From the NCBI GenBank assembly GCA_900547405.1, contig URGL01000010.1, forward strand, positions 1-47,700: a stretch of DNA of 47,700 nucleotides, read 5' to 3'. Positions 40,466-47,700 of the stretch are shown here, piece after piece (position 1 is the first letter of the stretch; every line of letters starts with the position of its first letter). The translations under genes and the position numbers were made by a program. The notes beneath the pieces are model-generated. The model did no database searches. It saw only the letters and a program-made list of their open reading frames with translations, and was not told the origin of the DNA. The DNA is from an uncultured Eubacteriales bacterium. Its GTDB lineage: Bacteria > Bacillota > Clostridia > Oscillospirales > Oscillospiraceae.

Positions 40466-41038
40466 TTAAGCCAGGCCGCTGAAGCCCACGAAGGCCATAG
40501 CCATCAGGGTCGCGCACAGCAGCACAATGGGGGCTCCCCGGAAGGGAGCGGGAATGGCCTCCTCGTCCAGGTGCTCCCGGACGGCGGCCAGCAGAACGAT
40601 GGCAATGGTGTAGCCCAGGGCCGTGCCGAAGCCGGCGAAAATGCTTTCCAGCAGTCCGTAGCCGTTCTGCACATTGGTCAGGGCCACGCCCAGCACCGCG
40701 CAGTTGGTGGTGATCAGGGGCAGGTAAATGCCCAGGGACTGGTAGATGGCGTGGGCGTTCTTCTTCAGGAACATCTCCACCATCTGCACCAGGGCGGCAA
40801 TGACCAGGATGAAGACAATGGTCTTCAGATAGTCCAGATTCAGGGGCAGCAGCACATAGGTGTACAGCAGGTTCGCCACGGCAGAGGACACGGTCAGCAC
40901 CGCCATGACCGCCAGGCCCAGGGACAGGGAGGCCTTCTTCTGGGAGGAAACACCCAGGAAGGAGCAGATGCCCAGGAACTGGCTCAGCACCACATTGTTC
41001 ACAAGGGCTGTGGTGACAATGATCAGGATCAGGTTCAC
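40466..41038 (-). CDS. rnfA: RnfA, membrane subunit of the Rnf complex
   Basis: 190-residue integral membrane protein with six hydrophobic segments, normal length. Conserved sequence NNVVLSQFLGICSFLGVS near the N-terminus and LGIYLPLITTNCAVLGVAL in the middle carry the cysteines (CSF, NCA) that hold the intramembrane [2Fe-2S] cluster together with RnfE. It starts three bases after the rnfE stop. Part of the ion-translocating core. Confidence 0.97.
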   Translation of the reverse strand: MNLILIIVTTALVNNVVLSQFLGICSFLGVSSQKKASLSLGLAVMAVLTVSSAVANLLYTYVLLPLNLDYLKTIVFILVIAALVQMVEMFLKKNAHAIYQSLGIYLPLITTNCAVLGVALTNVQNGYGLLESIFAGFGTALGYTIAIVLLAAVREHLDEEAIPAPFRGAPIVLLCATLMAMAFVGFSGLA

Positions 41039-41041
41039 TTG

Positions 41042-41710
41042 TTAGCCCTCCTTCTTATCCTTGCAGGCAGAGGCGCAGGTGGCGCAGCAGCCATCGCAAC
41101 CCTCGGCCAGCTCTTTGGAACGGTTCTTAATGCCAACGGCATTCATAATGGCGATCAGCACGGCCAGCACCAGGAAGGCACCGGGAGCCCGGACAAAGAA
41201 GGCCATAGGCTCGAAGAGCTTGGGCAGGGTCACACCAAAAATGGTGCCCGCGCCGAAGATCTCGCGAATCGCGCCGATGACGGTCAGGCCGATGGTGAAG
41301 CCCAGGCCCATGCCGATGCCGTCAAACAGGCTGGGCAGGGGGGGATTCTTGGAGGCATAGGCCTCGGCCCGGCCCAGGATAATGCAGTTGACCACGATCA
41401 GGGGGATGTAAATACCCAGAGCGGAATAGAGGCTCTGCATATAGGCCTCCATCAGAAGCTCAACCACGGTAACGAAGGAGGCAACCACCACGATGAACGC
41501 GGGCAGCCGGACTTCATCCGGGATGATCTTCCGCAGCAGGGAAATCACCAGGTTGGAAATGGCCAGGACCACCATAGAGGACAGGCCCATGCCGACGCCG
41601 TTCATGGCGGAGGTGGTGACGGCCAGGGTGGGACACATACCCAGCATCAGCACAAATACCGGGTTTTCTTTCACGATGCCGTTATAAAGACGTTCTACAC
41701 AGGGTTTCAT
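41042..41710 (-). CDS. rnfE: RnfE, membrane subunit of the Rnf complex, with Cys-rich tail
   Basis: 222-residue integral membrane protein homologous to RnfA, with conserved VLMLGMCPTLAVTTSA and LGIYIPLIVVNCIILGRAEA carrying the cluster cysteines. The last 18 residues form a cytoplasmic tail with five cysteines, C205, C208, C209, C212 and C216 (CDGCCATCASAC), ending in a lysine-rich stretch. It lies 11 bp after the rnfDG fusion and three bases before rnfA. The Cys tail is additional to the RnfE core. Confidence 0.96.
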   Translation of the reverse strand: MKPCVERLYNGIVKENPVFVLMLGMCPTLAVTTSAMNGVGMGLSSMVVLAISNLVISLLRKIIPDEVRLPAFIVVVASFVTVVELLMEAYMQSLYSALGIYIPLIVVNCIILGRAEAYASKNPPLPSLFDGIGMGLGFTIGLTVIGAIREIFGAGTIFGVTLPKLFEPMAFFVRAPGAFLVLAVLIAIMNAVGIKNRSKELAEGCDGCCATCASACKDKKEG

Positions 41711-41721
41711 GATATCCCTCC

Positions 41722-43257
41722 TTAACCGATCTTGCCGGAAACCAGGTCCAGCGCCGCGTTGACGGCATTGACCACGGCACCGGAGGTGACGGACGCGCCG
41801 GAGACGGAGTCGATCTGATCGTCGGCAGTGGAGCCGCCGCTCTTGTTCAGAGTGAACTTGCTGACCTTCACATTGTTGAACTGATCCTTGAACTCCGGAT
41901 CACCGCAGCGCATACCCATACCGGCGGTGTCATGGAGCTCGGTGAAGGAGATGCCGGTGACGGTGCCGTCGGCCTTTACGCCCACGACCAGAGTCAGGCC
42001 GCCGTCATAGCTGTCGGAGTTGAAGACGGTAACGGCATAGCCAACGGCGTTGCCGGAGCCATCCACCCCAACGGCGGCGCTTTCGATCTTGGCCCCGCCG
42101 AAGTCCGGGCCGTAGGTGTCGCCCTGGGCCGCGATCTTTGCCTGGAGGTCATCGTCAACCGTAAAGTCGGAGGCCTCAGGCAGCACCTCCATCAGGGCGG
42201 CCTTGTTGGCGCTGGCCTGGTTGGTGGCGATGGTGTCCTTGGTCATGCCGTAAACGGCGCTCAGGGCCAGGCCGGCAATGACGGTGATGGCCAGCAGGAT
42301 GAATACGGGCTTGGGAATGGCCTTCTTCCGGTCCTTGGGGATCCGGTAGCCGAAGGGCTCGGGGATGATCAGATCGTCAATGACCGGGCCCACCAGGTCC
42401 GCGATCAGGATGGCGTAGGTGGTGGAGTCGGGAGAAGCGCCCTTCACCCGGAACAGGCCGATGAGGATACCGGCAAAGATACCGAAGACCAGCTGGCCGT
42501 CTCTCGTGGAGGGGCAGGACACCGGATCCGTTGCCATAAAGAAGGCCGCCATCAGCAGGCCGCCGCCCAGCAGCTGGGGCAGGATGTAGGCGGGGTCAAC
42601 CCCATGACCGCCGAAGATCACCAGGAACAGCCAGGTGGTACCGATCATGGAGGTGGGGATCTCCCAGGTAATGCCGCCGGAGAGCAGCAGATAGATGCCG
42701 CCGGCAATCAGGGCCAGGGCGGAGGAGCCGATGACGCCGCTGGCAGAGCCGGTGAAGATGGGCATCAGGTCCACGGCCTGTCCCGCGGCCAGCTCAGCCA
42801 GAGGGGTAGCGGCAGAGACACCGTCCACGGAGTAGACCGTCATCAGGCTGCCGAAGGAGATCAGCAGGAAGCTCCGTCCGGCCAGCGCCGGGTTCATGAT
42901 GTTGTGGCCCAGGCCGCCGAAGAGGCACTTGACCACCAGAATGGCAAACACGGCACCAAGGACCGGGATATAAACCGGCACCTGGGCAGGCAGGGTCAGG
43001 GCCAGCAGCAGGCCCGTCACCAGGGCAGAGCAATCCCCAACGGTGGTCTTCCGCTTGGTGACCTTATCGAAGAGGTATTCCGTCAGCACCGCCGCGCACA
43101 TAGACAGGGCGATGACCAGGAAGGCGGGGAATCCGTGGACCCACACGCCGATGACGGCGGTAGGCAGCAGGGCCACCAGCACATCGGTCATGACGCCCCG
43201 GGTGGTCAGCGGACTGCGCACATGAGGTGCCGAAGAGACATTAAACAGTTCATCCAT
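41722..43257 (-). CDS. RnfD-RnfG fusion protein
   Basis: 511 residues in one uninterrupted frame. Residues 1 to about 310 are RnfD: start SSAPHVRSPLTT, about nine membrane segments, GHNIMNPALAGRSF and the flavin-attachment site at T151 (SAATPL). Residues from about 311 on are RnfG: a membrane helix (VFILLAITVIAGLALSAVYG, 318-337), the periplasmic-facing FMN-binding domain and the flavinylation motif DSVSGASVT with T491. Both FMN-threonine sites look intact, so both halves should work in electron transfer across the membrane. In most organisms rnfD and rnfG are separate genes. rnfC lies 16 bp upstream and rnfE 11 bp downstream. Confidence 0.94.
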   Translation of the reverse strand: MDELFNVSSAPHVRSPLTTRGVMTDVLVALLPTAVIGVWVHGFPAFLVIALSMCAAVLTEYLFDKVTKRKTTVGDCSALVTGLLLALTLPAQVPVYIPVLGAVFAILVVKCLFGGLGHNIMNPALAGRSFLLISFGSLMTVYSVDGVSAATPLAELAAGQAVDLMPIFTGSASGVIGSSALALIAGGIYLLLSGGITWEIPTSMIGTTWLFLVIFGGHGVDPAYILPQLLGGGLLMAAFFMATDPVSCPSTRDGQLVFGIFAGILIGLFRVKGASPDSTTYAILIADLVGPVIDDLIIPEPFGYRIPKDRKKAIPKPVFILLAITVIAGLALSAVYGMTKDTIATNQASANKAALMEVLPEASDFTVDDDLQAKIAAQGDTYGPDFGGAKIESAAVGVDGSGNAVGYAVTVFNSDSYDGGLTLVVGVKADGTVTGISFTELHDTAGMGMRCGDPEFKDQFNNVKVSKFTLNKSGGSTADDQIDSVSGASVTSGAVVNAVNAALDLVSGKIG

Positions 43258-43273
43258 TTTCTTCGTCTCCTCC

Positions 43274-44602
43274 TTATCGTTTCTTTGCGGCCATGATCTC
43301 CGCCTTGGTAGCCTTAAACAGCTGCATCAGCGGACGCTTGGCAGGGCAGTTATAGGTGCAGCAGCCGCAGCCGATGCACTCCAGGCCGTACAGGTGCTTC
43401 TCGTAGCGCTCGTAGTCCTTGTGGGTGGCGGCCACCTGCATCAGCTGGGGAGAAAGCCCCAGGGGACAAACCCGGCTGCACCGGCCACAGCGCAGGCAGG
43501 CAGTCATCTGCTTCTGGGCCTGCTCCACATCGTCGAAGCTCAGGCAGGTGATGGCGTTGTTGTTCTTGCAGATGGGGGCATCCAGAGTGGTCATAGCAAA
43601 GCCCATCATGGGGCCGCCGGAGAGGACCTTCTTGGGGGTCAGCTTGAAGCCCCCTGCCGCCTCCACCACCTCCCGGTGGCTGGTACCGACCTTTACAATG
43701 TAGTTGCCGGGGTTCTCCACCGCGTCGCCGGACACGGTAAAGCTCCGCTCCATCAGAGGCTCATTGAAGCAAACCGCCCGGTAGATGGCATAGATGGTGG
43801 CCACATTGTCCACCACGCAGCCCGCGTCGGCAGGCAGCATACCCAGCTTCAGGTGCTTCTGGGCAATGATGCTGATCAAGGACCGCTCACCGCCCTGGGG
43901 GTACTTGGTGAGCACCGGCTGGACCACCACATTTTTGGCGGCCTTGCAGGCCTCTTCCATAGCCGCAATGGCCTTTGGCTTGTTGTTCTCGATGACCACA
44001 ATGCCCTTGGCATTGGGGAACAGCCGCAAAATCAGCTCCATACCGGCTACGATCTCCTTTGCGTGGGTACGCATCAGCTGATCGTCGCAGGTGATGTAGG
44101 GCTCGCACTCGGCACCGTTGGCAATGACGAAGTTGATCTTCTCCGGCTCCTTCACAGTCAGCTTCACATGGGTGGGGAAGCCTGCGCCGCCCATGCCCAC
44201 GATACCGGCCTTCTGGATCTTTGCCAGCAGCTCCTGATTGGTAAGGGTACCGGGGTCACACTGCTCCCCCACGCCCTCTGCCAATGTATATTCTCCGTCG
44301 TTTTCTACCACAATGGCCGTAGCGCTGCCGCCGGAAGCATTCTTCCGGGTCTCCACCGCCTTGACCGTGCCGGACACAGAGCTATGAATGTTGGCGGATA
44401 CGAACCCACCGGCTTCGGCGATCACCTGACCGGCCAGCACCTTATCTCCCTTTTTCACCACGGGGGTGGCAGGCTTGCCGATGTGCTGATTTGTCATAAA
44501 CACCAGTTCGCCCTGGGGGAGCAGGGGCACCAGAGGACTTTCACAGGAAAGCTCCTTGTGGCCCGCGGGATGAACACCGCCATGGAATGTCTTTACTTCC
44601 AT
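43274..44602 (-). CDS. rnfC: RnfC, NADH-binding subunit of the Rnf complex
   Basis: 442 residues from ATG 44602 (MEVKTFHGGVHP), chosen because GGAG is eight bases upstream but only two before the alternative GTG at 44608. A biotinyl/lipoyl-like N-terminal domain (GDKVLAGQVIAEAGGFVSA) is followed by the NADH/FMN Rossmann region (GIVGMGGAGFPTHVKL, ANGAECEPYITCDDQL), an SLBB-type region and two [4Fe-4S] motifs (CLRCGRCSRVCPLGLSP and CIGCGCCTYNCPAKRP). Electrons pass here to NAD+. First gene of the operon, with a promoter at 44678-44706. Confidence 0.97.
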   Translation of the reverse strand: MEVKTFHGGVHPAGHKELSCESPLVPLLPQGELVFMTNQHIGKPATPVVKKGDKVLAGQVIAEAGGFVSANIHSSVSGTVKAVETRKNASGGSATAIVVENDGEYTLAEGVGEQCDPGTLTNQELLAKIQKAGIVGMGGAGFPTHVKLTVKEPEKINFVIANGAECEPYITCDDQLMRTHAKEIVAGMELILRLFPNAKGIVVIENNKPKAIAAMEEACKAAKNVVVQPVLTKYPQGGERSLISIIAQKHLKLGMLPADAGCVVDNVATIYAIYRAVCFNEPLMERSFTVSGDAVENPGNYIVKVGTSHREVVEAAGGFKLTPKKVLSGGPMMGFAMTTLDAPICKNNNAITCLSFDDVEQAQKQMTACLRCGRCSRVCPLGLSPQLMQVAATHKDYERYEKHLYGLECIGCGCCTYNCPAKRPLMQLFKATKAEIMAAKKR

Positions 44603-44677
44603 GTACACCTCTCCTTATTTTCAAGTTTTCCGCCGGGAATCTGACACCAGACAGGCCCCCGGAATCTGTACTTTCCT

Positions 44678-44706
44678 ATTCTAGTTTATCCGGTTTCGAA
44701 TATCAA
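44678..44706 (-). promoter_or_regulatory. Sigma-A promoter of the rnf operon
   Basis: Minus strand TTGATA (44706-44701), 17-base spacer and TAGAAT (44683-44678), about 75 bases before the rnfC start. The 9-base string CCGGTTTCG (plus strand) occurs twice around the -35, at 44690 and 44717, a 27-bp spaced direct repeat that might bind a regulator. Confidence 0.72.
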
Positions 44707-44843
44707 CCTCTATTCGCCGGTTTCGTTGCTCAGGCAACGTGATTCTTCGTATATTTTGCATATTTCCTCCAATTCCCTCTATTTTTATCGATACAAAATG
44801 CACAATTTTTCCAGTTTCAGCGGGAAATGCCACACATTCCGGG

Positions 44844-44933
44844 GCGGGGCTCCATGTGTGGAAGCGGAATACTCTGCTCAGCATCGCCGGGGGCACCGTA
44901 CTCTATATGGTGCTGGTGCAGTTGGTGTTTTGA
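44844..44933 (+). pseudogene. 3' relic of azlD (branched-chain amino acid exporter small subunit)
   Basis: The frame ending at TGA 44931-44933 reads HVWKRNTLLSIAGGTVLYMV followed by LVQLVF, a typical C-terminus of AzlD, the small membrane partner of AzlC. Only about 30 codons are recognisable; upstream of 44844 the sequence becomes AT-rich and non-coding, with no SD, start or AzlD body, and no azlC is present. A short inverted repeat (CCACACAT at 44830-44837, ATGTGTGG at 44854-44861) marks the junction. I call it a truncated remnant. The rest of the gap 44707-45045 holds only the promoter of the next gene. Confidence 0.62.
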
Positions 44934-44963
44934 ATAAATACAGACGTTTCCGAAAATAATATG

Positions 44964-44992
44964 TTGCAATGCTCGGGCGCTGTTGGTATACT
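44964..44992 (+). promoter_or_regulatory. Sigma-A promoter of the Na/Pi symporter gene
   Basis: TTGCAA (44964-44969), 17-base spacer and TATACT (44987-44992), about 45-50 bases before the GTG start. Confidence 0.75.
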
Positions 44993-45045
44993 TGTAAAGA
45001 ACGTGTGCGCTTCAGTTTACACAGATATTACAAGGAGGAATACGC

Positions 45046-46668
45046 GTGAGTATATCCAACATCATTTCCCTGCTGGGTGGTCTGGGTGCCTTCCTGTTCG
45101 GAATGAAGTACATGGGTGACGGTCTGGAGATGGCTGCCGGATCCAAAATGAAGGACCTGCTGGAGAAGCTGACCCGGAATCGGTTCCTGGGGTTCCTGCT
45201 GGGCGTTTTGGTCACCGTGGTCATTCAGTCGTCCTCTGCCACCACCGTCATGGTCATGGGCTTTATCAACGCCGGGATCATGGACCTGGCCCAGGCCACC
45301 GGTGTCATCTTCGGTGCCAACATCGGTACCACCATCACCAGCGTCCTGATTGCCCTGGACGTATCCGGCATTGCCCCCTTTTGCCTGTTCCTTGGGGCGT
45401 TTTTGATGCTCTACTCCAAGAAAAAGCAGACCAAGCATATCGGCCAGATCATTCTGGGCTTCGGCCTCCTTTTCCAGGGCCTGCACACCATGAGCGGCGC
45501 CATGAAGCCCCTGAAGGATGTCATCTGGTTCCAGGACTTCATTATGAACGCCAAGAACCCCATGCTGGGGATTCTGGTGGGTGCCGTCCTCTGCGCCGTG
45601 ATCCAGTCCTCCTCTGCCGCCGTGGGTATCCTCCAGGCCTTGGCCATGCAGGGCCTCATGCCTCTGTATTTTGCGTCCTTCCTGATCTGCGGCGTGAACA
45701 TCGGCTCCGCCATGCCCACCATCCTGGCCTCCATGAACGCCCGGAACAATGCCAAGCGGGCTGCCATGATCTATCTGATCAACAACGTGGTGGGTGCGGT
45801 GATCATGACCGTTGTCACTCTGGCCTTCCCCTATACGCAGTTCATTGAAAGCATTATTCCGGACCCCATGTTCCAGGTCTCCGTGGTCCACATCATCTTC
45901 AAGGTGGTCTCCGCCGCTGTGCTGCTGCCCCTGACCAATCAGGTCGTGAAGCTCACCTATCTGCTGGTGCCCAAGCAGAAGCACGAGGATGCCTGCCGCC
46001 TGGAATATATCGACGTGCATCTGGTCAGCTCCCCCAGCGTGACCTTGCTGCAGATCCGCAACGAGGTAGAGCGGATGGCCGGGCTGGTCCGGACCAACAT
46101 TCAGCTCTCTACCAGCGCCCTGCTCAGCAGCCGGGTGGCGGATGCCAAGCCTATTGAAGACAACGAAGCCGTCATCGACTACCTGACGGATGCCATCAGT
46201 GATTTTCTTGTGAAGCTCAACGTCCGGGAGATGAACGACGGGGATGCCCAATACGTCAACCGGGTCTTCCAGACCCTGTCGGATCTGGAGCGGATCGGCG
46301 ACTATGCCGAGAAGCTTCTGCACCTGACAGAGCAGCAGGAGGAGAAAAAGGTGATCTATTCCGCCTCCGCTCTTCAGGAGCTGGCCGTCATCAACGACAA
46401 CGCCACCCAGCTCTTTGACGATGCCGTGGCCGGGTTCTACCGGCAGGACGTTCACCTGGATCAGCTCAAGCGCATGGCCAAGACCCAGCGCCAGCTCCGC
46501 AAGCTCACCAACCAGTCTCAGCTCAACCACATGGAGCGGCTGCGGACCGGCCAGTGCAGCGTAGAGGCCGGCATCCTCTTTGGCGAGATCCTCAACTCCC
46601 TGAGCCGGATCGGCGGCCACTCCATCAACATTGCCGAAGCCGCCACCTTGCCCCAGGGTGCGGAATAA
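45046..46668 (+). CDS. Na+/phosphate cotransporter (NptA/PNaS family) with PhoU-like domain
   Basis: 540 residues. The start is GTG 45046, with AAGGAGG seven bases upstream. The N-terminal 310 or so residues are two inverted membrane repeats, each carrying the QSSS signature of the family (VIQSSSATTVMVMGF and VIQSSSAAVGILQAL). The C-terminal third is soluble and helical, resembling PhoU (e.g. VFQTLSDLERIGDYAEKLLHL). It imports phosphate with sodium. It has its own promoter and terminator. Confidence 0.95.
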   Translation: MSISNIISLLGGLGAFLFGMKYMGDGLEMAAGSKMKDLLEKLTRNRFLGFLLGVLVTVVIQSSSATTVMVMGFINAGIMDLAQATGVIFGANIGTTITSVLIALDVSGIAPFCLFLGAFLMLYSKKKQTKHIGQIILGFGLLFQGLHTMSGAMKPLKDVIWFQDFIMNAKNPMLGILVGAVLCAVIQSSSAAVGILQALAMQGLMPLYFASFLICGVNIGSAMPTILASMNARNNAKRAAMIYLINNVVGAVIMTVVTLAFPYTQFIESIIPDPMFQVSVVHIIFKVVSAAVLLPLTNQVVKLTYLLVPKQKHEDACRLEYIDVHLVSSPSVTLLQIRNEVERMAGLVRTNIQLSTSALLSSRVADAKPIEDNEAVIDYLTDAISDFLVKLNVREMNDGDAQYVNRVFQTLSDLERIGDYAEKLLHLTEQQEEKKVIYSASALQELAVINDNATQLFDDAVAGFYRQDVHLDQLKRMAKTQRQLRKLTNQSQLNHMERLRTGQCSVEAGILFGEILNSLSRIGGHSINIAEAATLPQGAE

Positions 46669-46698
46669 CCTGTCCCCACAGAAGAATTTCCGGCTTTT

Positions 46699-46732
46699 GC
46701 CGCTCCGTTTCTTCAACGGAGCGGCGCTTTTT
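46699..46732 (+). terminator. Intrinsic terminator of the Na/Pi symporter gene
   Basis: 11-bp stem GCCGCTCCGTT/AACGGAGCGGC (46699-46709, 46715-46725) with a 5-base loop, followed by GCTTTTT. Confidence 0.92.
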
Positions 46733-46736
46733 ATCC

Positions 46737-46772
46737 GGAAAACGCCCCTCCCGGGTGGGAGGGGCGTTTTTG
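46737..46772. terminator. Terminator of the EF-G-type gene (bidirectional)
   Basis: 12-bp stem AACGCCCCTCCC/GGGAGGGGCGTT (46741-46752, 46757-46768), loop GGGT, with T-runs on both sides (CGTTTTCC on the minus strand, CGTTTTTGG on the plus). It lies eight bases after the stop of the minus-strand gene. Confidence 0.88.
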
Positions 46773-46779
46773 GAAAATC

Positions 46780-47700
46780 TTATTCGCCAGCCTTGGCGTC
46801 GGCAATGATCTTCGCCTGGTTGGCCTTGGGGACTTCTTCGTAGCGCTCGAAGTCCAGCTGGAAGGAGCCTCTGGCCTGGGTCATCGCCCGCAGGTCGATG
46901 GCGTAGGAGCTCATTTCACCCATGGGGACCTCAGCCTCTACAACGGTGTTGCCCTTGCCGTCAGGGTTCATGCCCATAACGCGGCCCCGGCGCTTGTTCA
47001 GATCGCCGATGACGTCTCCCATGTAGCTGTCGGGAATGGTGACCTTCAGGGTACCAATGGGCTCCAGGAGGGTAGCGCCGGCGTTTGGCATGGCCTCCTT
47101 AAAGGCCAGGATAGCGGCCATCTTAAAGGCCATTTCGTTGGAGTCCACAGGGTGGTAGGAGCCGTCATACAGCACGGCCTTCAGGTTGACCATGGGGTAA
47201 CCGGCCAGGGGGCCCTTCTGGACCGCCTCCTGGATGCCCTTTTCCACGGCGGGATAGAAGTTCTTGGGCACAGAGCCGCCGAAGACTTCCTCGGCAAAGA
47301 TCATGCCGTCCTGCTCCTCCTGGGGCTCGAAGCGGATCCACACATCGCCGAACTGGCCGGAGCCGCCGGTCTGCTTCTTATGACGGCCATGGGCCTGGAC
47401 GGTTTTCTTGATCTTTTCCCGGTAGGCGATCTTGGGAGTGGACAGCACGGCATCTACACCGAAGCGGGTCTTCAGCTTGGAAACGATGACATCCAGCTGC
47501 TGGTCGCCGGTGCCGGAGATGATGAGCTGCTTGGTCTCGGGGTTGTTGACCACGGTGAAGGAGGGATCTTCCTCGTTGAGCCGGTTCAGGCCGGTGCCCA
47601 CCTTCTCCTCCTGTCCCCGGGTCTTGGGGGCAATGGCCATGGAGTAGCAGGGCTTGGGATAGGGGACCTGCTTCAGGGAGACCACCTTTCTGGGGTCGCA
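46780..47700 (-). CDS. Elongation factor G-type translational GTPase (5' part outside window)
   Basis: The C-terminal about 306 residues of an EF-G family protein; the frame is open to the window edge. Domain III (YPKPCYSMAIAPKTRGQEEK, QLIISGTGDQQLDVIVSKLK), domain IV (GRHKKQTGGSGQFGDVWIRFEP, EEVFGGSVPKNFYPAVEKGI) and domain V (LLEPIGTLKVTIPDSYMGDVIGDLNKRRGRVMGM) are visible. EF-G moves tRNAs and mRNA through the ribosome, and some paralogues act in recycling or fidelity. The sequence GRHKKQTGGSGQFGDV in domain IV resembles the EF-G-like paralogue group more than main FusA (which usually has KHKRQSGGRGQYG-type sequence), and no rpsG/rpsL/tuf genes are near, so it may be the second copy. Confidence 0.93.
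   Translation of the reverse strand, partial: CDPRKVVSLKQVPYPKPCYSMAIAPKTRGQEEKVGTGLNRLNEEDPSFTVVNNPETKQLIISGTGDQQLDVIVSKLKTRFGVDAVLSTPKIAYREKIKKTVQAHGRHKKQTGGSGQFGDVWIRFEPQEEQDGMIFAEEVFGGSVPKNFYPAVEKGIQEAVQKGPLAGYPMVNLKAVLYDGSYHPVDSNEMAFKMAAILAFKEAMPNAGATLLEPIGTLKVTIPDSYMGDVIGDLNKRRGRVMGMNPDGKGNTVVEAEVPMGEMSSYAIDLRAMTQARGSFQLDFERYEEVPKANQAKIIADAKAGE

Noticed and set aside
39671..43296. Plus-strand frames of 684 and 454 codons across the rnf genes
   Set aside because: They are antisense to rnf genes whose cysteine and flavin motifs are intact; the His/Gln/Gly-rich translations are shadows.
44678..44735. Rex-type redox operator before rnfC
   Set aside because: No TTGTGAAA...TTTCACAA-like inverted repeat is present; only a short direct repeat CCGGTTTCG is seen.
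44726..44959. Intact small gene between rnfC and the phosphate symporter
   Set aside because: No SD or sensible start; only the last 30 codons look like protein (AzlD tail), so a relic is the better reading.

Overview
The window reads as chromosomal DNA of a GC-rich, low-redundancy anaerobic Firmicute, most likely a gut Oscillospiraceae/Ruminococcaceae relative (inference). The grounds are: SD sequences of the AGGAGG type before almost every gene, sigma-A promoters (TTGACA/TATAAT), a T-box leader, a group B [FeFe] hydrogenase, a clostridial-type Rnf complex, TPE-rich secreted proteins, and dispersed palindromic repeats (GTCATTGCGA... and CCTTCCCC/GGGGAAGG types) that I associate with this group. 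No phage, IS, CRISPR, tRNA or rRNA gene is seen. Most genes lie on the minus strand.

Layout. 1-3.5 kb: one-carbon folate genes fhs, fchA and folD (folD cut by the window edge), with a strong promoter and long structured leader before fhs and a terminator-like hairpin between fhs and fchA. 3.6-8.5 kb: a PAP2 phosphatase, then an envelope operon (GT2-GtrA glycosyltransferase, phosphodiester glycosidase, proline/glutamine-rich membrane protein). 8.6-15 kb: secA, pgeF, a solitary family 5 substrate-binding lipoprotein and a YerB/DUF3048 lipoprotein, apparently one operon. 15.1-18.6 kb: an AlaX-like tRNA editing protein, then divergent zinc phospholipase C-like and Atg22-like MFS genes. 18.7-21.5 kb: a complete T-box riboswitch controlling a GldA-like metal-dependent dehydrogenase and a YkvI-family permease. 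21.6-26.4 kb: a monomeric [FeFe] hydrogenase, a D-Ala-D-Ala carboxypeptidase, and a GT4/acyltransferase pair. 26.4-28.8 kb: glycogen phosphorylase. 29-39.3 kb: an RND/MMPL permease translationally coupled to a GLUG-repeat surface protein, then a 1607-residue leucine-rich-repeat surface protein. 39.5-44.7 kb: a complete rnf operon (rnfC, fused rnfD-rnfG, rnfE, rnfA, rnfB) plus an unannotated 35-residue membrane peptide before the operon terminator. 44.8-47.7 kb: a relic of azlD, a Na/phosphate symporter and the 3' part of an EF-G-type gene.

How it fits together. Rnf (ferredoxin:NAD+ oxidoreductase coupled to ion export), the hydrogenase and the formyl/methenyl/methylene-THF enzymes form the redox and one-carbon core of a fermentative anaerobe. 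The rest is largely envelope: Sec export, peptidoglycan trimming and editing, polysaccharide glycosyltransferases and very large secreted repeat proteins. The most unusual items are the T-box-controlled dehydrogenase/permease pair (probably isoleucine-responsive), the RnfD-RnfG fusion, the small Rnf-linked peptide, the MMPL-GLUG pair with a nearby 26-bp palindrome, and the structured fhs leader.
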